64,000 bases of DNA from Actinoplanes cyaneus (GTDB lineage Bacteria > Actinomycetota > Actinomycetes > Mycobacteriales > Micromonosporaceae): the NCBI RefSeq assembly GCF_016862095.1, contig NZ_BOMH01000001.1, forward strand, positions 62,001 to 126,000, written 5' to 3'. The notes beneath the pieces were generated by a model that had not been told where the DNA came from, did not search any database, and worked only from the letters and a program-made list of their open reading frames with translations. A program made the translations under genes and the position numbers. Shown one piece after another: positions 1 to 9,064 of this stretch (position 1 is the stretch's first letter; every line of letters begins with the position of its first letter).

Positions 1-3000
1 GTCACCGCCAGCCGATAGGTGGCCGCGCCCGCCGGGACCGCGATGTCCCGCCAGGCGTCGCGGGTCTCGCTGATCAGGGTGCCGTCGCGATACAGCCGGG
101 CAGCGGACCGGTCGGCCTCGTCCACGGTGAAGTGCCTGTCGCTCGCGTCGACGAAATCCGCCACCCGCAGCCTCAGCACGTTGCCGGCGCGCTCGTTGAC
201 GTAACCGGCCGGGGTCGCGGGCCGGACCACGGGCCCCGCCCACGTCTCGGTGGCGGCGCCGGGCCGCGGATAGGAGCGCGGCACGTCGGCGAAACCCGAA
301 TCCAGAGCGGACCCCAGGTCGCTCCACGGGTAGTCCTGGTGCACATGGTGCTGCCAGAGGCTGTCACCGGCAGAGACCCATTCCTCGCGTACGGACGGTG
401 TGGCCGCCGCCCGCTGCCGATCGTTCCACGCGTACTCCTGCCACGGCCGCCACCCGAACCGCTGCTCACGCACCCAGCCGAGGCCGCCGTTGTCCGCGTA
501 CCGGCTGGTGACGCGGTACGAGTTGGCAGCGGTCACCCGGTGCACGATCTGGGCGGGAACCCGGCCCGCGGACACCTGGAGGACGTCGTACAGATAAGGG
601 CTGTCCGGGGTCATCGTCAGGTCCACGGAACCGGCCCTGGCGACTCTGGTCCCCACGTCGTGCGAGATGAGCAGCGCCGGGATCGGCAGGCGCTCCTCCA
701 CCGACGGATCCCAGGTGCTCCACGCGGCCGTGTCCGGCCCCCGCATCAGCAGCACCAGGGCGGCGCCCGCGTCGGCGGCCCGCGCGACGGCCTCGTACTC
801 GTCGCCGTCCACCGCGACGATGACGGCCCGGTTCCTCCCCGTCGCGGCCAGCGAGTAGTGCCGGGTGCCGGTGAAGACCGGCGTGGCCGGCATCGGCCGC
901 AGATCGTAGGTGCCCGCCCCGGCGAACGAGGCCCGCGCGAACGGCGCCACCAACTGCCACCGCGACGAGAACTCGTAGACGCCCCGGCGCAGCGGCGCGG
1001 TCGGCGTCACGTTGACCCTCTCGGTCGCGCTGAAGTCCATGAACCCGTTGTCGATCTGCCGTCCGCCACCGGTCACCCGGTGCACGTAGTAGCTGAGCAC
1101 CGCCTGCTGCTGGGCCGGCTTCGGCGTCTCGATCCGGATCGGCCTCGCCTTGCGGGCGTCCAGCACGACGGTCAGGTCCCGGTCGACGTGCAACTCGGGA
1201 ATGGTGACGAGCGTGTCCTCCGGATGCATGCCGGTGCCCACGGCGAGGGTGGCGTCCACGAGATAGTCACCCTCCGCCACGTCGACCGAACCGGCCTGGC
1301 CACTGTCGAGATAGCCGAGTATGTCGAAGCGCCCGTCGTCGCCGAACATCTGGAACACCGGCACCGCAGTAGGCTTCCCGTCCTGCCCGGTCGCCGCGAA
1401 CGTGACCCGATGGTGCGGCGGGTCGACGGTCCCGCCCAGCGCCGTCGTGACCAGCACGCCGCCCGGCCCGGTCGCGCTCAGCCAGCCGCCCAGCACCCCC
1501 TTGCGGCCACCGTCACGATCAAGGGTGAGCGTCACCGCGGCGCTCGCCCCGGCCGGCACGGTCACCGTCGCGGGCGCGGTCACGCCCGGCATGCTCGCCG
1601 CCAGGGTCAGCGTGACCGGGGTCGTGCCCGCGTTGTCGTAGGTCACCGTCCGGCTCACCGCCTGAAGACCGAAATCGGCCACGCCGGTGCCGGTCACGGT
1701 CGCCGTGGTGGCCCGGCCCAGGTCGACGCGTCCCGCGCCCTGGCCGTACACCGAGGCGTCGCTCCGGGAACCGGCCGAAGTGACCAGCCCGTCCTTGAGC
1801 CGGCTCCCGGACCAGCCGGGATGCTGCTGGGCGAGGATCGCGGCGGCACCGGCCACGTGCGGCGTCGCCATCGACGTGCCCGACGCGGCCGTGTACAGCT
1901 CGTCGACCGGGGTGCCCATCGCCGTGCCCGCCGCCCGGGCCGCCACGATGTCCACGCCCGGCGCCGTGATCTCCGGCTTGAGCCCCTGATCCTGCAGCCG
2001 CGGCCCCCGGCTGGAGAACTCGGCCAGCCGATCGTCCCGGTCGACCGCCCCGACGGTCAGCGCCGACGTCGCGGCGCCCGGCGTGCCGACCGTGTAGTCA
2101 CCACCCTCGTTGCCGGCCGCGACCACGAACAGCGCGCCGCCCGCACTGAGCTCGTCGACGGCCACGCTCATCGGATCGGTGCCGTCGGTCGCGCTGCCAC
2201 CCAGACTCATATTGATCACCCGGGCGCCGCTGTCGACGGCCCACTGCATGCCCTCGATGATCCCCGACTCGTAGCCGTTGCCGGTGTCGTCGAGCACCTT
2301 GCCGACCAGCAGCCGCGCACCCGGGGCGACACCCCGGCCACCGGCCGCGATCGATGCCACGTGCGTGCCGTGCCCGAAACCGTCGGCGGTGCTGCCACTG
2401 CCGCTGAAGTCGCGCGCCGCCGTGACCCGGCCGGCCAGATCCGGGTGCGTCGCGTCGACACCGGTGTCCAGCACAGCGACCGTGACACCGGCGCCGTCCA
2501 GCCCGGCCCGCCAGGCCGCGGGCGCACCGATCTGCTCCACATTCGGGTCAGCCGCCGCCCGGGCGCCGGCCTGCTTGACGTCGGGGTCGGCAGCGGGAAC
2601 GCCGGCCTGCTTCACGTTCGGGTCGGCCACTCGAGCGCCGGCCTGTTTCACGTTCGGGTCGGCCGCCGCTCGAGCGCCGACTTGCTCCACACTCGGGTCG
2701 GCCGCCGCGCGGACGCGGCCGTCCAGCCAGATCTTGCCGGGCGCGGCCGCCCGGGCCCTCATGCGGCTCTGCCAGAACGACGACAACGATTTCTTGTCGG
2801 CTCGCACCGCCACTGCCCCGACGCTCGGCAACGCCGTGGTCCCACTCGTCCGGAGGGTACGCAGGGAGTCCGCACCCGACTGCACGATGAGCGGCAGCGC
2901 CGGACTCTCCGCGTCGCCGTAACCCTCGGCCAGCAGGTGCTCGACGTCGAACAGCTCGGCATCGAGCTGACCGCTCTTGATCAGCGGCACCGCGTCCACC

Positions 3001-3329
3001 GGCAACACCTGCAGCCCGTCGCCGGCCTCCGTGGTGCGAAACGCGATGCTCTCCCGCCCGGGCGCCGGCCGCACCGTCGCCGCATACCGCCCGTCACCCG
3101 CCGGGGCGAGCGAGACGACATCCCCAGTGATCAGCGTGATCGCCCGCGCGGCGCCACCCGAAACCGCCCCGCCCCCAACGGTGCCCCCTGGGACAGTCCC
3201 TCCCAGGACAGCGCCGCTCCGCACAGCAGGCGGCGCGGCCAGACCGGGAACCGGCGTCACACCGGCCCCGGACCCGGCTCCGATCAGGACAGCGACCAGC
3301 ACCAGCGCGGTACGGACCCGTCGTCGCAC
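1..3329 (-). CDS. Secreted subtilisin-like serine peptidase (S8), 3' end cut by the window
   Basis: Endopeptidase, predicted to be secreted. The frame stays open from a GTG at 3329, preceded by GAGGGAG, to the window edge, at least 1109 codons. An Arg-rich n-region and a hydrophobic core form a signal peptide (about residues 1-35). A prodomain-like part (ITLITGDVVSL) follows, then five tandem repeats at residues 210-272, then the catalytic domain: Asp288 in VAVLDTGVD, His320 in GHGTHVASI, Ser486 in GTSMATPHVAG, so the triad is complete. After it come beta-rich modules and a PA-like segment (RNRAVIVAVDGDEY). This length fits the large multidomain actinobacterial S8A enzymes. Family assignment is secure; substrate is unknown and the C-terminus is not visible. 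Confidence 0.93.
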   Translation of the reverse strand, partial: MRRRVRTALVLVAVLIGAGSGAGVTPVPGLAAPPAVRSGAVLGGTVPGGTVGGGAVSGGAARAITLITGDVVSLAPAGDGRYAATVRPAPGRESIAFRTTEAGDGLQVLPVDAVPLIKSGQLDAELFDVEHLLAEGYGDAESPALPLIVQSGADSLRTLRTSGTTALPSVGAVAVRADKKSLSSFWQSRMRARAAAPGKIWLDGRVRAAADPSVEQVGARAAADPNVKQAGARVADPNVKQAGVPAADPDVKQAGARAAADPNVEQIGAPAAWRAGLDGAGVTVAVLDTGVDATHPDLAGRVTAARDFSGSGSTADGFGHGTHVASIAAGGRGVAPGARLLVGKVLDDTGNGYESGIIEGMQWAVDSGARVINMSLGGSATDGTDPMSVAVDELSAGGALFVVAAGNEGGDYTVGTPGAATSALTVGAVDRDDRLAEFSSRGPRLQDQGLKPEITAPGVDIVAARAAGTAMGTPVDELYTAASGTSMATPHVAGAAAILAQQHPGWSGSRLKDGLVTSAGSRSDASVYGQGAGRVDLGRATTATVTGTGVADFGLQAVSRTVTYDNAGTTPVTLTLAASMPGVTAPATVTVPAGASAAVTLTLDRDGGRKGVLGGWLSATGPGGVLVTTALGGTVDPPHHRVTFAATGQDGKPTAVPVFQMFGDDGRFDILGYLDSGQAGSVDVAEGDYLVDATLAVGTGMHPEDTLVTIPELHVDRDLTVVLDARKARPIRIETPKPAQQQAVLSYYVHRVTGGGRQIDNGFMDFSATERVNVTPTAPLRRGVYEFSSRWQLVAPFARASFAGAGTYDLRPMPATPVFTGTRHYSLAATGRNRAVIVAVDGDEYEAVARAADAGAALVLLMRGPDTAAWSTWDPSVEERLPIPALLISHDVGTRVARAGSVDLTMTPDSPYLYDVLQVSAGRVPAQIVHRVTAANSYRVTSRYADNGGLGWVREQRFGWRPWQEYAWNDRQRAAATPSVREEWVSAGDSLWQHHVHQDYPWSDLGSALDSGFADVPRSYPRPGAATETWAGPVVRPATPAGYVNERAGNVLRLRVADFVDASDRHFTVDEADRSAARLYRDGTLISETRDAWRDIAVPAGAATYRLAV
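2514..2702 (-). repeat. Five in-frame tandem repeats of 12-13 codons at the prodomain/catalytic junction of the subtilase
   Basis: Residues 210-272 read as five consecutive copies of ADPxVxQxGAxxA: ADPSVEQVGARAA, ADPNVKQAGARV, ADPNVKQAGVPA, ADPDVKQAGARAA and ADPNVEQIGAPAA. Only the last runs into the usual start of the mature domain (AAWRAGL). Related S8 enzymes normally have a single xxSVxQIGAPxAW segment here (family knowledge from memory). Copies differ at synonymous and non-synonymous sites, so the duplication is not brand new. Confidence 0.9.
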
Positions 3330-3547
3330 GGTCGTTCTCCCTCACGTGACCGGCGCCCCACCCGATGCCGGGGCGTCGATCGCATTCTCAAGAACACCGA
3401 TACGTGCCGGACAGATCCGCACCCTGCCCTACCTCCGCCATGGCGCGATGTGGACAGCCGCACGTCACGCCGCCCCGCAATCACGGACCCACCGCCCGGT
3501 CCAGGCAGAAGATGCGCCCCAGCGCGCCCGGGCACGGGCCACGCCCG

Positions 3548-3597
3548 GCTGGCGCTGACGGTTGTAACGGCGCTCCGATGTAACCGTGAGCACCAGC
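3548..3597. repeat. GCTGG/CCAGC intergenic palindrome, copy 1 (50 bp)
   Basis: Left arm GCTGGCGCTGACGGTTGTA; the reverse complement of the right arm is GCTGGTGCTCACGGTTACA, so the stem is imperfect. It sits 62 bp before copy 2 and downstream of the ABC exporter operon. It belongs to a family of eight elements of the same length in this window. Confidence 0.75.
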
Positions 3598-3609
3598 CGA
3601 GCACGCCGC

Positions 3610-3659
3610 GCTGGCCCTGAGGGTTGTAACCAGCCTCTGATACAACCCTCAGCGCCAGC
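3610..3659. repeat. GCTGG/CCAGC intergenic palindrome, copy 2 (50 bp)
   Basis: The 19-bp arms GCTGGCCCTGAGGGTTGTA and its complement pair with one mismatch around a 12-base loop. Stem sequence differs from other copies while pairing is kept. No T-tract follows, so it is not a standard intrinsic terminator, though a stem this long could still stop transcription. Confidence 0.8.
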
Positions 3660-3839
3660 CGGGGCCGTGACGCGCCCGCCTGCTGAGACCAGCGCCCACA
3701 TCGCGGACGACCGCAACAAGATGCGCGCCGCGAGTGGCGGCTGCTGCCGTGACCGACGGCGCGGGTGGCCGGTGAGCAGGCAATGAGCACCAGCAAACCG
3801 TGAGCGGCCACAGCCGTCCGTCACAGCGTCTAAGCCATC

Positions 3840-5588
3840 CTAGGAAGATAGGTTGTTAGAATCGGACCAGGCGGCGGCCAGGGCCGCATATGGTCCGGGC
3901 TGCCCCACCAACGCTCGGTGCGGCCCGGACTGGACGAGCCGGCCCTCGTCGAAGACCAGCACCCGGTCGGCGACCTCGGCCAGGGACAGGCGGTGGGCGA
4001 TCGAGATCGTCGTCCGCCCCCGGGTCAGCGACGTCAGGGCCCGCTGCACGGCAGCGTCCGTGGCCGGGTCCAGGCCGGATGTCGCCTCGTCGAAGATGAC
4101 CAGGTCCGGGTCGGCGAGCGCGGTCCGGGCCAGGGCGACGAGCTGACGTTCACCGATCGAGAGGCGTTCCCCGCCCACGCCCACCGGGGTCGACAACCCG
4201 TCCGGCAGCGTCGCCTGCCAGTCGTGCAGGCCGAGCTGTCCGAGGATGCGTGCCGCGTCAGCGTCGGTGGCCCCGGGCGCGCCGAGGCGGATGTTGTGCG
4301 CGATCGTCCCGTCGAACAGGAACGGGTCCTGCGGGACGATCACCACCCGCCCGCCCAGGTCGCCCAGCTCGTCGAGGGCGATCCCGGAGAGGAGGATGGT
4401 CCCGGCCGCGGGAGGCAGCCGCCGGGTCAGCAGCTTGGCGAAGGTGGACTTGCCCGAGCCGGTCCGCCCGACCACTGCCACGTGCTCGCCCGGCGCGATC
4501 CGCAGCGAGACGTCGTGCAGCACCCTCGGGCCATCGGCGTACCGCGCCGACACCCGGTCCAGGCGCACCCCGACCGGCCCGGCCGGCAGAGGTCTGCCAT
4601 CGGCGTCGACGGAACCCGGCGTCGTGACCAGCTCGAGGGCCCGGCGCCATCCGGTCAGGGCGTTCTGGGCCTCGCCGAGGCTCTGGACCACGAACTGCAA
4701 CGGCCGGACGAAGAACGTCACCAGGAACACCGCCGCCACGACCTGCCCCGACGACAACTGTCCCCACCACACACCGCCGAGCAGCACGATCACGGTCATC
4801 GCGGAGATCGCCGGCTCGCCCAGCGAGGCGTTGGCGTGCAGCGGGACCTGCGTCGCGATCAGGCTGTCGCGCGACCGGTCCACCGCCGCGTCGAGCTTCG
4901 CCCCGGTCCGGGCCCGGGTGCCGGTCGAGCGGATCACCGGGCCACCCACGACCGACTCCGCGACCACGCTCTGCAACGCCGACAGGTCACGCCGGGCAGT
5001 GTCGAAACGACGGGCGACGACGCGCTGCGTACGGGTCATCACCGCCACCAGCACGGCGGTGACGAGCAGGACCGGGAGGGCGAGCTGCCAGCCGTACACC
5101 AGCAGGATCCCCGTGGCGACGAGCAGCTGCGCGGCGTTGGTCAGGAACTGGACGCCGCCACCCTGCAGGAACGTCGTCACCTGGTCGAGGTCGCCGGTCA
5201 GCCGGGTGACCAGGTCGGCGCTGGGTATCCGGTCGGCGGTGGGCGCCGCCATGTCGTGCACGCGGCGCAGCCCGTCGCGGCGCAGCCCGGCCAGCGCGGC
5301 TTCGACCCGTCCCTGCAACCGCCGGTTGAGCAGCACCGACGACACCCCGGCGAGCACCACCGCGGCGGCGCCGGTCACGACGGCCGGCCCGACCGTCGCG
5401 GGCGCGACCCCGGAGTCGATGACGTGCTGGACGGTGAGCGGCGCGATGATGCGCCCGGCGCCGGCCAGCAGCGCGAGCACAACGGTGAGCCCCAGCCCCT
5501 GCCGCAGCTGCGGGGAGACCCGGACGGCGGTCGCGATCAGCCGCCGAGGCCCGATTCCGCTCAGGTCGGCGAGAAGCTCAGCGGACAT
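3840..5588 (-). CDS. ABC exporter half-transporter, TMD-NBD (heterodimer partner with aberrant signature)
   Basis: ABCB-type exporter subunit in the cytoplasmic membrane, 582 aa. The N-terminal half holds about six membrane segments; the C-terminal half is the ATPase: Walker A GRTGSGKST near residue 376, signature region near 474, Walker B with catalytic Glu (VIFDEATSGLD) near 498, H-loop SIAHR. The signature is LSIGERQ instead of LSGGQ. I chose the ATG at 5588 with GAGGAG six bases upstream; a TTG six bases earlier is less likely. It is the last gene of the long minus-strand operon, 50 bp after its partner. The partner has the complementary defect, as expected for a heterodimer with one degenerate ATP site. 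Substrate unknown. Confidence 0.9.
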   Translation of the reverse strand: MSAELLADLSGIGPRRLIATAVRVSPQLRQGLGLTVVLALLAGAGRIIAPLTVQHVIDSGVAPATVGPAVVTGAAAVVLAGVSSVLLNRRLQGRVEAALAGLRRDGLRRVHDMAAPTADRIPSADLVTRLTGDLDQVTTFLQGGGVQFLTNAAQLLVATGILLVYGWQLALPVLLVTAVLVAVMTRTQRVVARRFDTARRDLSALQSVVAESVVGGPVIRSTGTRARTGAKLDAAVDRSRDSLIATQVPLHANASLGEPAISAMTVIVLLGGVWWGQLSSGQVVAAVFLVTFFVRPLQFVVQSLGEAQNALTGWRRALELVTTPGSVDADGRPLPAGPVGVRLDRVSARYADGPRVLHDVSLRIAPGEHVAVVGRTGSGKSTFAKLLTRRLPPAAGTILLSGIALDELGDLGGRVVIVPQDPFLFDGTIAHNIRLGAPGATDADAARILGQLGLHDWQATLPDGLSTPVGVGGERLSIGERQLVALARTALADPDLVIFDEATSGLDPATDAAVQRALTSLTRGRTTISIAHRLSLAEVADRVLVFDEGRLVQSGPHRALVGQPGPYAALAAAWSDSNNLSS

Positions 5589-5638
5589 GGACAACTCCTC
5601 GAGCGTCGCGTCCGATTCCGATCATGCCGGCACGCGGC

Positions 5639-7381
5639 TCAGCGGACACCCGACGACTCCTCGATCCCCGCGGCGGCGCGCGGCTCTTCCGCGCTCTCCG
5701 CCGGCACGATCCGGCCGCCGCGCAGGACGACGACGTGATCGGCGATGCTGAGCGCCGCCGGGCGGCCGGTGCTGATCAGGATCGTCGGCCGCTCCGGCCC
5801 CAGGTCCCGGATCGCCGCGAGGACCTGCTGTTCCACGCGCGCGTCCAGCGCCGACGTCACGTCGTCGAGCACCAGCAGCCGCGGTTCCCGCAGCAGCGCC
5901 CGCGCGAGGCAGACGCGCTGCCGCTGCCCGCCGGAGAGCGTCGCGCCCCGCTCCCCCACCACGGTGCCGAGACCGTCCGGCAGCCCGCGCACGATCTCGT
6001 CGGCCGCGGCCAGCCGCAGCGCCCGCCACAGCTGCTCGTCCGAGAAGGATCCGCCGAGCGCGAGGTTGTCCCGGATCGACTCGGCGAACAGGAACGGGCT
6101 CTGCGACACCGTGGCGACGCGGGCCGGCACCGCGTCGCGGCGCAGCGCCCGCACGTCGGTCCCGTCGAGCAGCACGACGCCGCTGTCCGCGTGCGTCTGT
6201 CCGCCGGCCAGGTCGAGCAGCGTCGTCTTGCCCGATCCGACCGCACCGACGACCACGGTGATCGTGCCGGGCTCCAGCACGAGGTCCAGGTCCGCGACGA
6301 TCCGCCGCCCGTGCCGGCTGACCCCGGCGCCGCGCAGTTCCACCCGCATCGGCCCGGAGGACCCGAGATCAAGATCCCCGTCCGGTACGACGTCAGCACT
6401 CCCGAGCACACCGTGGACCCGCTCGCGCCCCGCGGCCGCCATGGGCAGCATCGACAGGAACCGGCTGATCACGTTCAACGGGATGGCGATCGTGATCAGC
6501 AGATAGACGACTCCCACCAGGTCGCCGACGCTGAGACTGCCCTGCTGCACGCGCGGCGCCCCGAGGCCGAGCACGACGAGCACCGCCGCGGTCGGCAGCA
6601 GTTCGAGGAGCGGGTCGAAGACCGAGCTCACCGACGCCAGGCGTACGTCCGCGGCCCGCAGCCGCTCGACGCCGGGCGCGAACCGCTCGTCCTCGACCGC
6701 GGTGAGCCCGAGACCCCGGACGACCGGCCCGCCCTGGATCGACTCGTGCGCCACCGCGCTGACGACCCCGCGGGCGGCCTGCGCGTCCCGGGCCCGCGGG
6801 GCGAGCAGCCGCTGGTAGGTCACGTTGAGCCCGAGCACCAGCACGACCAGCGCGACGCCGGTCAGCCCGAGCGCGAACGCCCGCGCGAACAGCTCGGTCA
6901 GTGCCAGCACCAGCATGAACACCATGCCGGCGGCGAAGTACGCGAACTGCGTCGGCGACCAGAGCGCGTCCACGTCCCCGCCCGCGTGCGCGAGCAGCTT
7001 CCCGGCGGGTCGCTCGCGGTGCCAGTCGGGATGCAGGTCGAGGAACCGGCGCACGACGGCGCGCCGGGTCTGCGCCTGCGCCCGGTACTGCACGGTGCCG
7101 GTGCTGACGCCGCGGACCAGGATCGTGCACCACCGGATCGCGGAGACGCCGAGGATGAACGACGCGCTCAGCCACCACGCCCGGGCCGGCACGTGCGCAC
7201 CGGCCAGGGCGGGGACCACGAGGTGATCGGTGGCCCAGGCGATCGCGGACGCGCCGGCCACCATGGTGGAGCCGTTGATCAGGCCGGCGACGGTGGCGAC
7301 GGCGGCCGGCCCGGGGTTGGCCCGGGCCCCCGCGAACTGCGCGGCGAGGGCTGACTTGCGGCGCAGGTCAGGCGGCGGCAC
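5639..7381 (-). CDS. ABC exporter half-transporter, TMD-NBD (degenerate Walker B)
   Basis: ABCB-type half-exporter, 580 aa. An N-terminal transmembrane domain is followed by a nucleotide-binding domain: Walker A GAVGSGKTT near residue 380, intact signature LSGGQRQ near 482, Walker B LLVLDDVTSALD near 504. The residue after the Walker B Asp is Asp rather than the catalytic Glu, so this subunit probably contributes the degenerate site. The GTG start at 7381 overlaps the upstream ATPase gene by 14 bp, which implies translational coupling. It presumably pairs with the product of the next gene. Whether the exporter is functionally linked to the importer upstream is unknown. Confidence 0.9.
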   Translation of the reverse strand: MPPPDLRRKSALAAQFAGARANPGPAAVATVAGLINGSTMVAGASAIAWATDHLVVPALAGAHVPARAWWLSASFILGVSAIRWCTILVRGVSTGTVQYRAQAQTRRAVVRRFLDLHPDWHRERPAGKLLAHAGGDVDALWSPTQFAYFAAGMVFMLVLALTELFARAFALGLTGVALVVLVLGLNVTYQRLLAPRARDAQAARGVVSAVAHESIQGGPVVRGLGLTAVEDERFAPGVERLRAADVRLASVSSVFDPLLELLPTAAVLVVLGLGAPRVQQGSLSVGDLVGVVYLLITIAIPLNVISRFLSMLPMAAAGRERVHGVLGSADVVPDGDLDLGSSGPMRVELRGAGVSRHGRRIVADLDLVLEPGTITVVVGAVGSGKTTLLDLAGGQTHADSGVVLLDGTDVRALRRDAVPARVATVSQSPFLFAESIRDNLALGGSFSDEQLWRALRLAAADEIVRGLPDGLGTVVGERGATLSGGQRQRVCLARALLREPRLLVLDDVTSALDARVEQQVLAAIRDLGPERPTILISTGRPAALSIADHVVVLRGGRIVPAESAEEPRAAAGIEESSGVR

Positions 7382-8987
7382 GGCGGCCCGGGACGGCGTC
7401 GATCAGCTCACGGGTGTAAGTACTGCGCGGGTCGCTGAAGACCTGCGCGACCGGCCCCTGTTCGACGACCCGTCCGGCGTTCATCACCGACACGGTGTGC
7501 GCGATCTCGGCGACCACCGACAGGTCGTGGGAGACGAAGAGGTACGAGAGTCCGAGCCGTTGCTGCAGGTCGGCGAGGAGCCGCAGGATCTGCTCCTGGA
7601 CGAGCACGTCGAGCGCGGAGACCGGTTCGTCGAGCAGGAGCAGCCGCGGTTCGAGGGCGAGCGCCCGGGCGATCGCGACGCGCTGGCGCTGGCCGCCGGA
7701 GAGCTCGGCCGGGAGCCGGTCGAGATACGCGGCGGGCAGGGCCACCTGGTCGAGCAGGTCCCGGGCGCGGGCCTCGCGGCTGCGCCGGTCGCCGATCCGG
7801 AACGACACCAGCGGCTCGGTCACCGACTGGCGGACGGTGAACTTCGGGTCGAGCGTCGCGAACGGGTCCTGGTGCACGAGCTGGGCCTTGCGTCGCAACG
7901 GCCGCATCCCGCGCCACGACAGGCCGCTGATCTCGGTGCCGTCCAGCACGACCGAGCCGGTCGTGGCCGACTCCAGCCCCAGCGCGATCCGCAGGGTGGT
8001 GGTCTTGCCGCAGCCGGACTCGCCGACCAGCGCGTGGGTGCGGCCGCGGGGCACGGTCACGGACACGTCCTCGAGGGCGTTGAAGCCGCGACGGCCGCGC
8101 CGTGGATCGTCGACGGCGAACGTCTTGCCGACCCCGGTGAGGGTGAGGATCGGATCGGGGGCGGGCTCGTCGCGTACGTCGAAATGGGCCTGCAGTTGCC
8201 CGTGATGGGCCAGCCGGGGCGCGGCCGCGATCAGCTGGCGGGTGTATCCCTCGCGCGGCGCCGTGAGGATGGTCGCCGGGTCACCCTCGTCGACCTTGCG
8301 GCCCTGGCGCATGACCACCACCCGGTCGGCGCGGTCGGCCGCCACGGCCAGGTCGTGGGTGATGATCAGCAGGGAGATCCCCTGCTCGCGGACGAGGCCG
8401 CCGAGGTGGTCGAGGATGCGCTTCTGGACGGTGACGTCGAGGGCGCTGGTCGGCTCGTCAGCGATGATCAGTTTCGGGCGCCCGGCGAGCGCGATGGCGA
8501 TCAGGACGCGCTGGCGCAGGCCGCCGGAGAGTTCGTGCGGGTACTGCCGGGCCCGTAGTTCCGGCTCGGGAACACCGGCTTGCGCCAGATGATCCAGAAC
8601 CTGCCGGGGTACGGCCGGTCCGCCGATCCCGCGCAGCTTGACGGCCTCGGCGATCTGGGCGCCGATCCGCTTCGTCGGGTTCAGTCCCACCATCGGGTCC
8701 TGCGGGATCAGGCCGATCGTGGAGCCGCGCAGCCTCCGCAGGGTGCGTTCGTTCGCCCGGGCCGTCTGCACCCCGTCGACCAGGATCGAGCCGGCGGTGA
8801 TCCGGCCGTTCGACGGCAGCAGGCCGATCAGGGCGTTGCCGGTGGTGGTCTTGCCGGACCCGGACTCGCCGACGATGGCGACCACCTCGCCCTGGCCCAC
8901 GGTCAGATCCAAACCGGTCACGGCCGGCTGGATGTGGCGGTGCCGGACGTACCCCACGTTCAGCCCGCTGATCTCTACCAGGCTCAT
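7368..8987 (-). CDS. Fused Opp/Dpp-type ABC importer ATPase (two NBDs)
   Basis: Cytoplasmic ATPase of an oligopeptide/dipeptide/nickel-type importer, 539 aa, with both ATPase domains (OppD- and OppF-like) in one chain. First domain: GESGSGKTT, LSGGLRQRV, LIIADEPTSALD. Second domain (from about residue 280): GESGCGKTT, LSGGQRQRV, LLLLDEPVSALD. The start is ATG 8987, where GGAGGTG supplied by the 77-bp cassette lies five bases upstream. An ATG 33 bases further upstream is in frame but lies inside the cassette, so those 11 extra residues (MAAPERSGGDG) are probably not translated. It energises the two permeases encoded just upstream. Confidence 0.92.
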   Translation of the reverse strand: MSLVEISGLNVGYVRHRHIQPAVTGLDLTVGQGEVVAIVGESGSGKTTTGNALIGLLPSNGRITAGSILVDGVQTARANERTLRRLRGSTIGLIPQDPMVGLNPTKRIGAQIAEAVKLRGIGGPAVPRQVLDHLAQAGVPEPELRARQYPHELSGGLRQRVLIAIALAGRPKLIIADEPTSALDVTVQKRILDHLGGLVREQGISLLIITHDLAVAADRADRVVVMRQGRKVDEGDPATILTAPREGYTRQLIAAAPRLAHHGQLQAHFDVRDEPAPDPILTLTGVGKTFAVDDPRRGRRGFNALEDVSVTVPRGRTHALVGESGCGKTTTLRIALGLESATTGSVVLDGTEISGLSWRGMRPLRRKAQLVHQDPFATLDPKFTVRQSVTEPLVSFRIGDRRSREARARDLLDQVALPAAYLDRLPAELSGGQRQRVAIARALALEPRLLLLDEPVSALDVLVQEQILRLLADLQQRLGLSYLFVSHDLSVVAEIAHTVSVMNAGRVVEQGPVAQVFSDPRSTYTRELIDAVPGRRAAA

Positions 8988-9064
8988 GCCGTCACCTCCG
9001 CTGCGCTCCGGCGCCGCCATGAGTTCATGACTGAGCTCGATGATTCGGTCGCAAGCTCCCTCAT
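8984..9064 (-). repeat. Intercistronic 77-bp cassette, copy A (26-codon mini-ORF with built-in ribosome-binding site)
   Basis: Between the DppC-like permease stop and the ATPase start. The mini-ORF begins with an ATG overlapping the permease stop (ATGA) and ends with a TGA overlapping the ATPase ATG (ATGA). It reads MRELATESSSSV..NSWRRRSAAEV. Its 3' end carries GGAGGTG spaced for the next start. A second copy at 30528 is 70/77 identical, in the same phase and in the same kind of position. No such spacer is needed in other operon junctions here, which use simple 4-bp overlaps. Whether the peptide is made is unknown. Confidence 0.85.

Larger units (their letters stand above)
3330..3839. other. 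Intergenic region with two palindromes; no gene seen
   Basis: This 510-bp gap lies between the start of the subtilase and the 3' end of the ABC exporter operon. It holds two palindromic elements (3548-3597 and 3610-3659) in tandem. I see no convincing coding frame or clear promoter. The subtilase promoter should lie near 3340-3420. Confidence 0.6.

Noticed and set aside
132..3620. A very long open frame (over 1100 codons) on the plus strand
   Set aside because: It is the antisense shadow of the subtilase gene; its translation is Arg/Pro/His-rich with no recognisable domain, whereas the minus strand encodes a complete catalytic triad.
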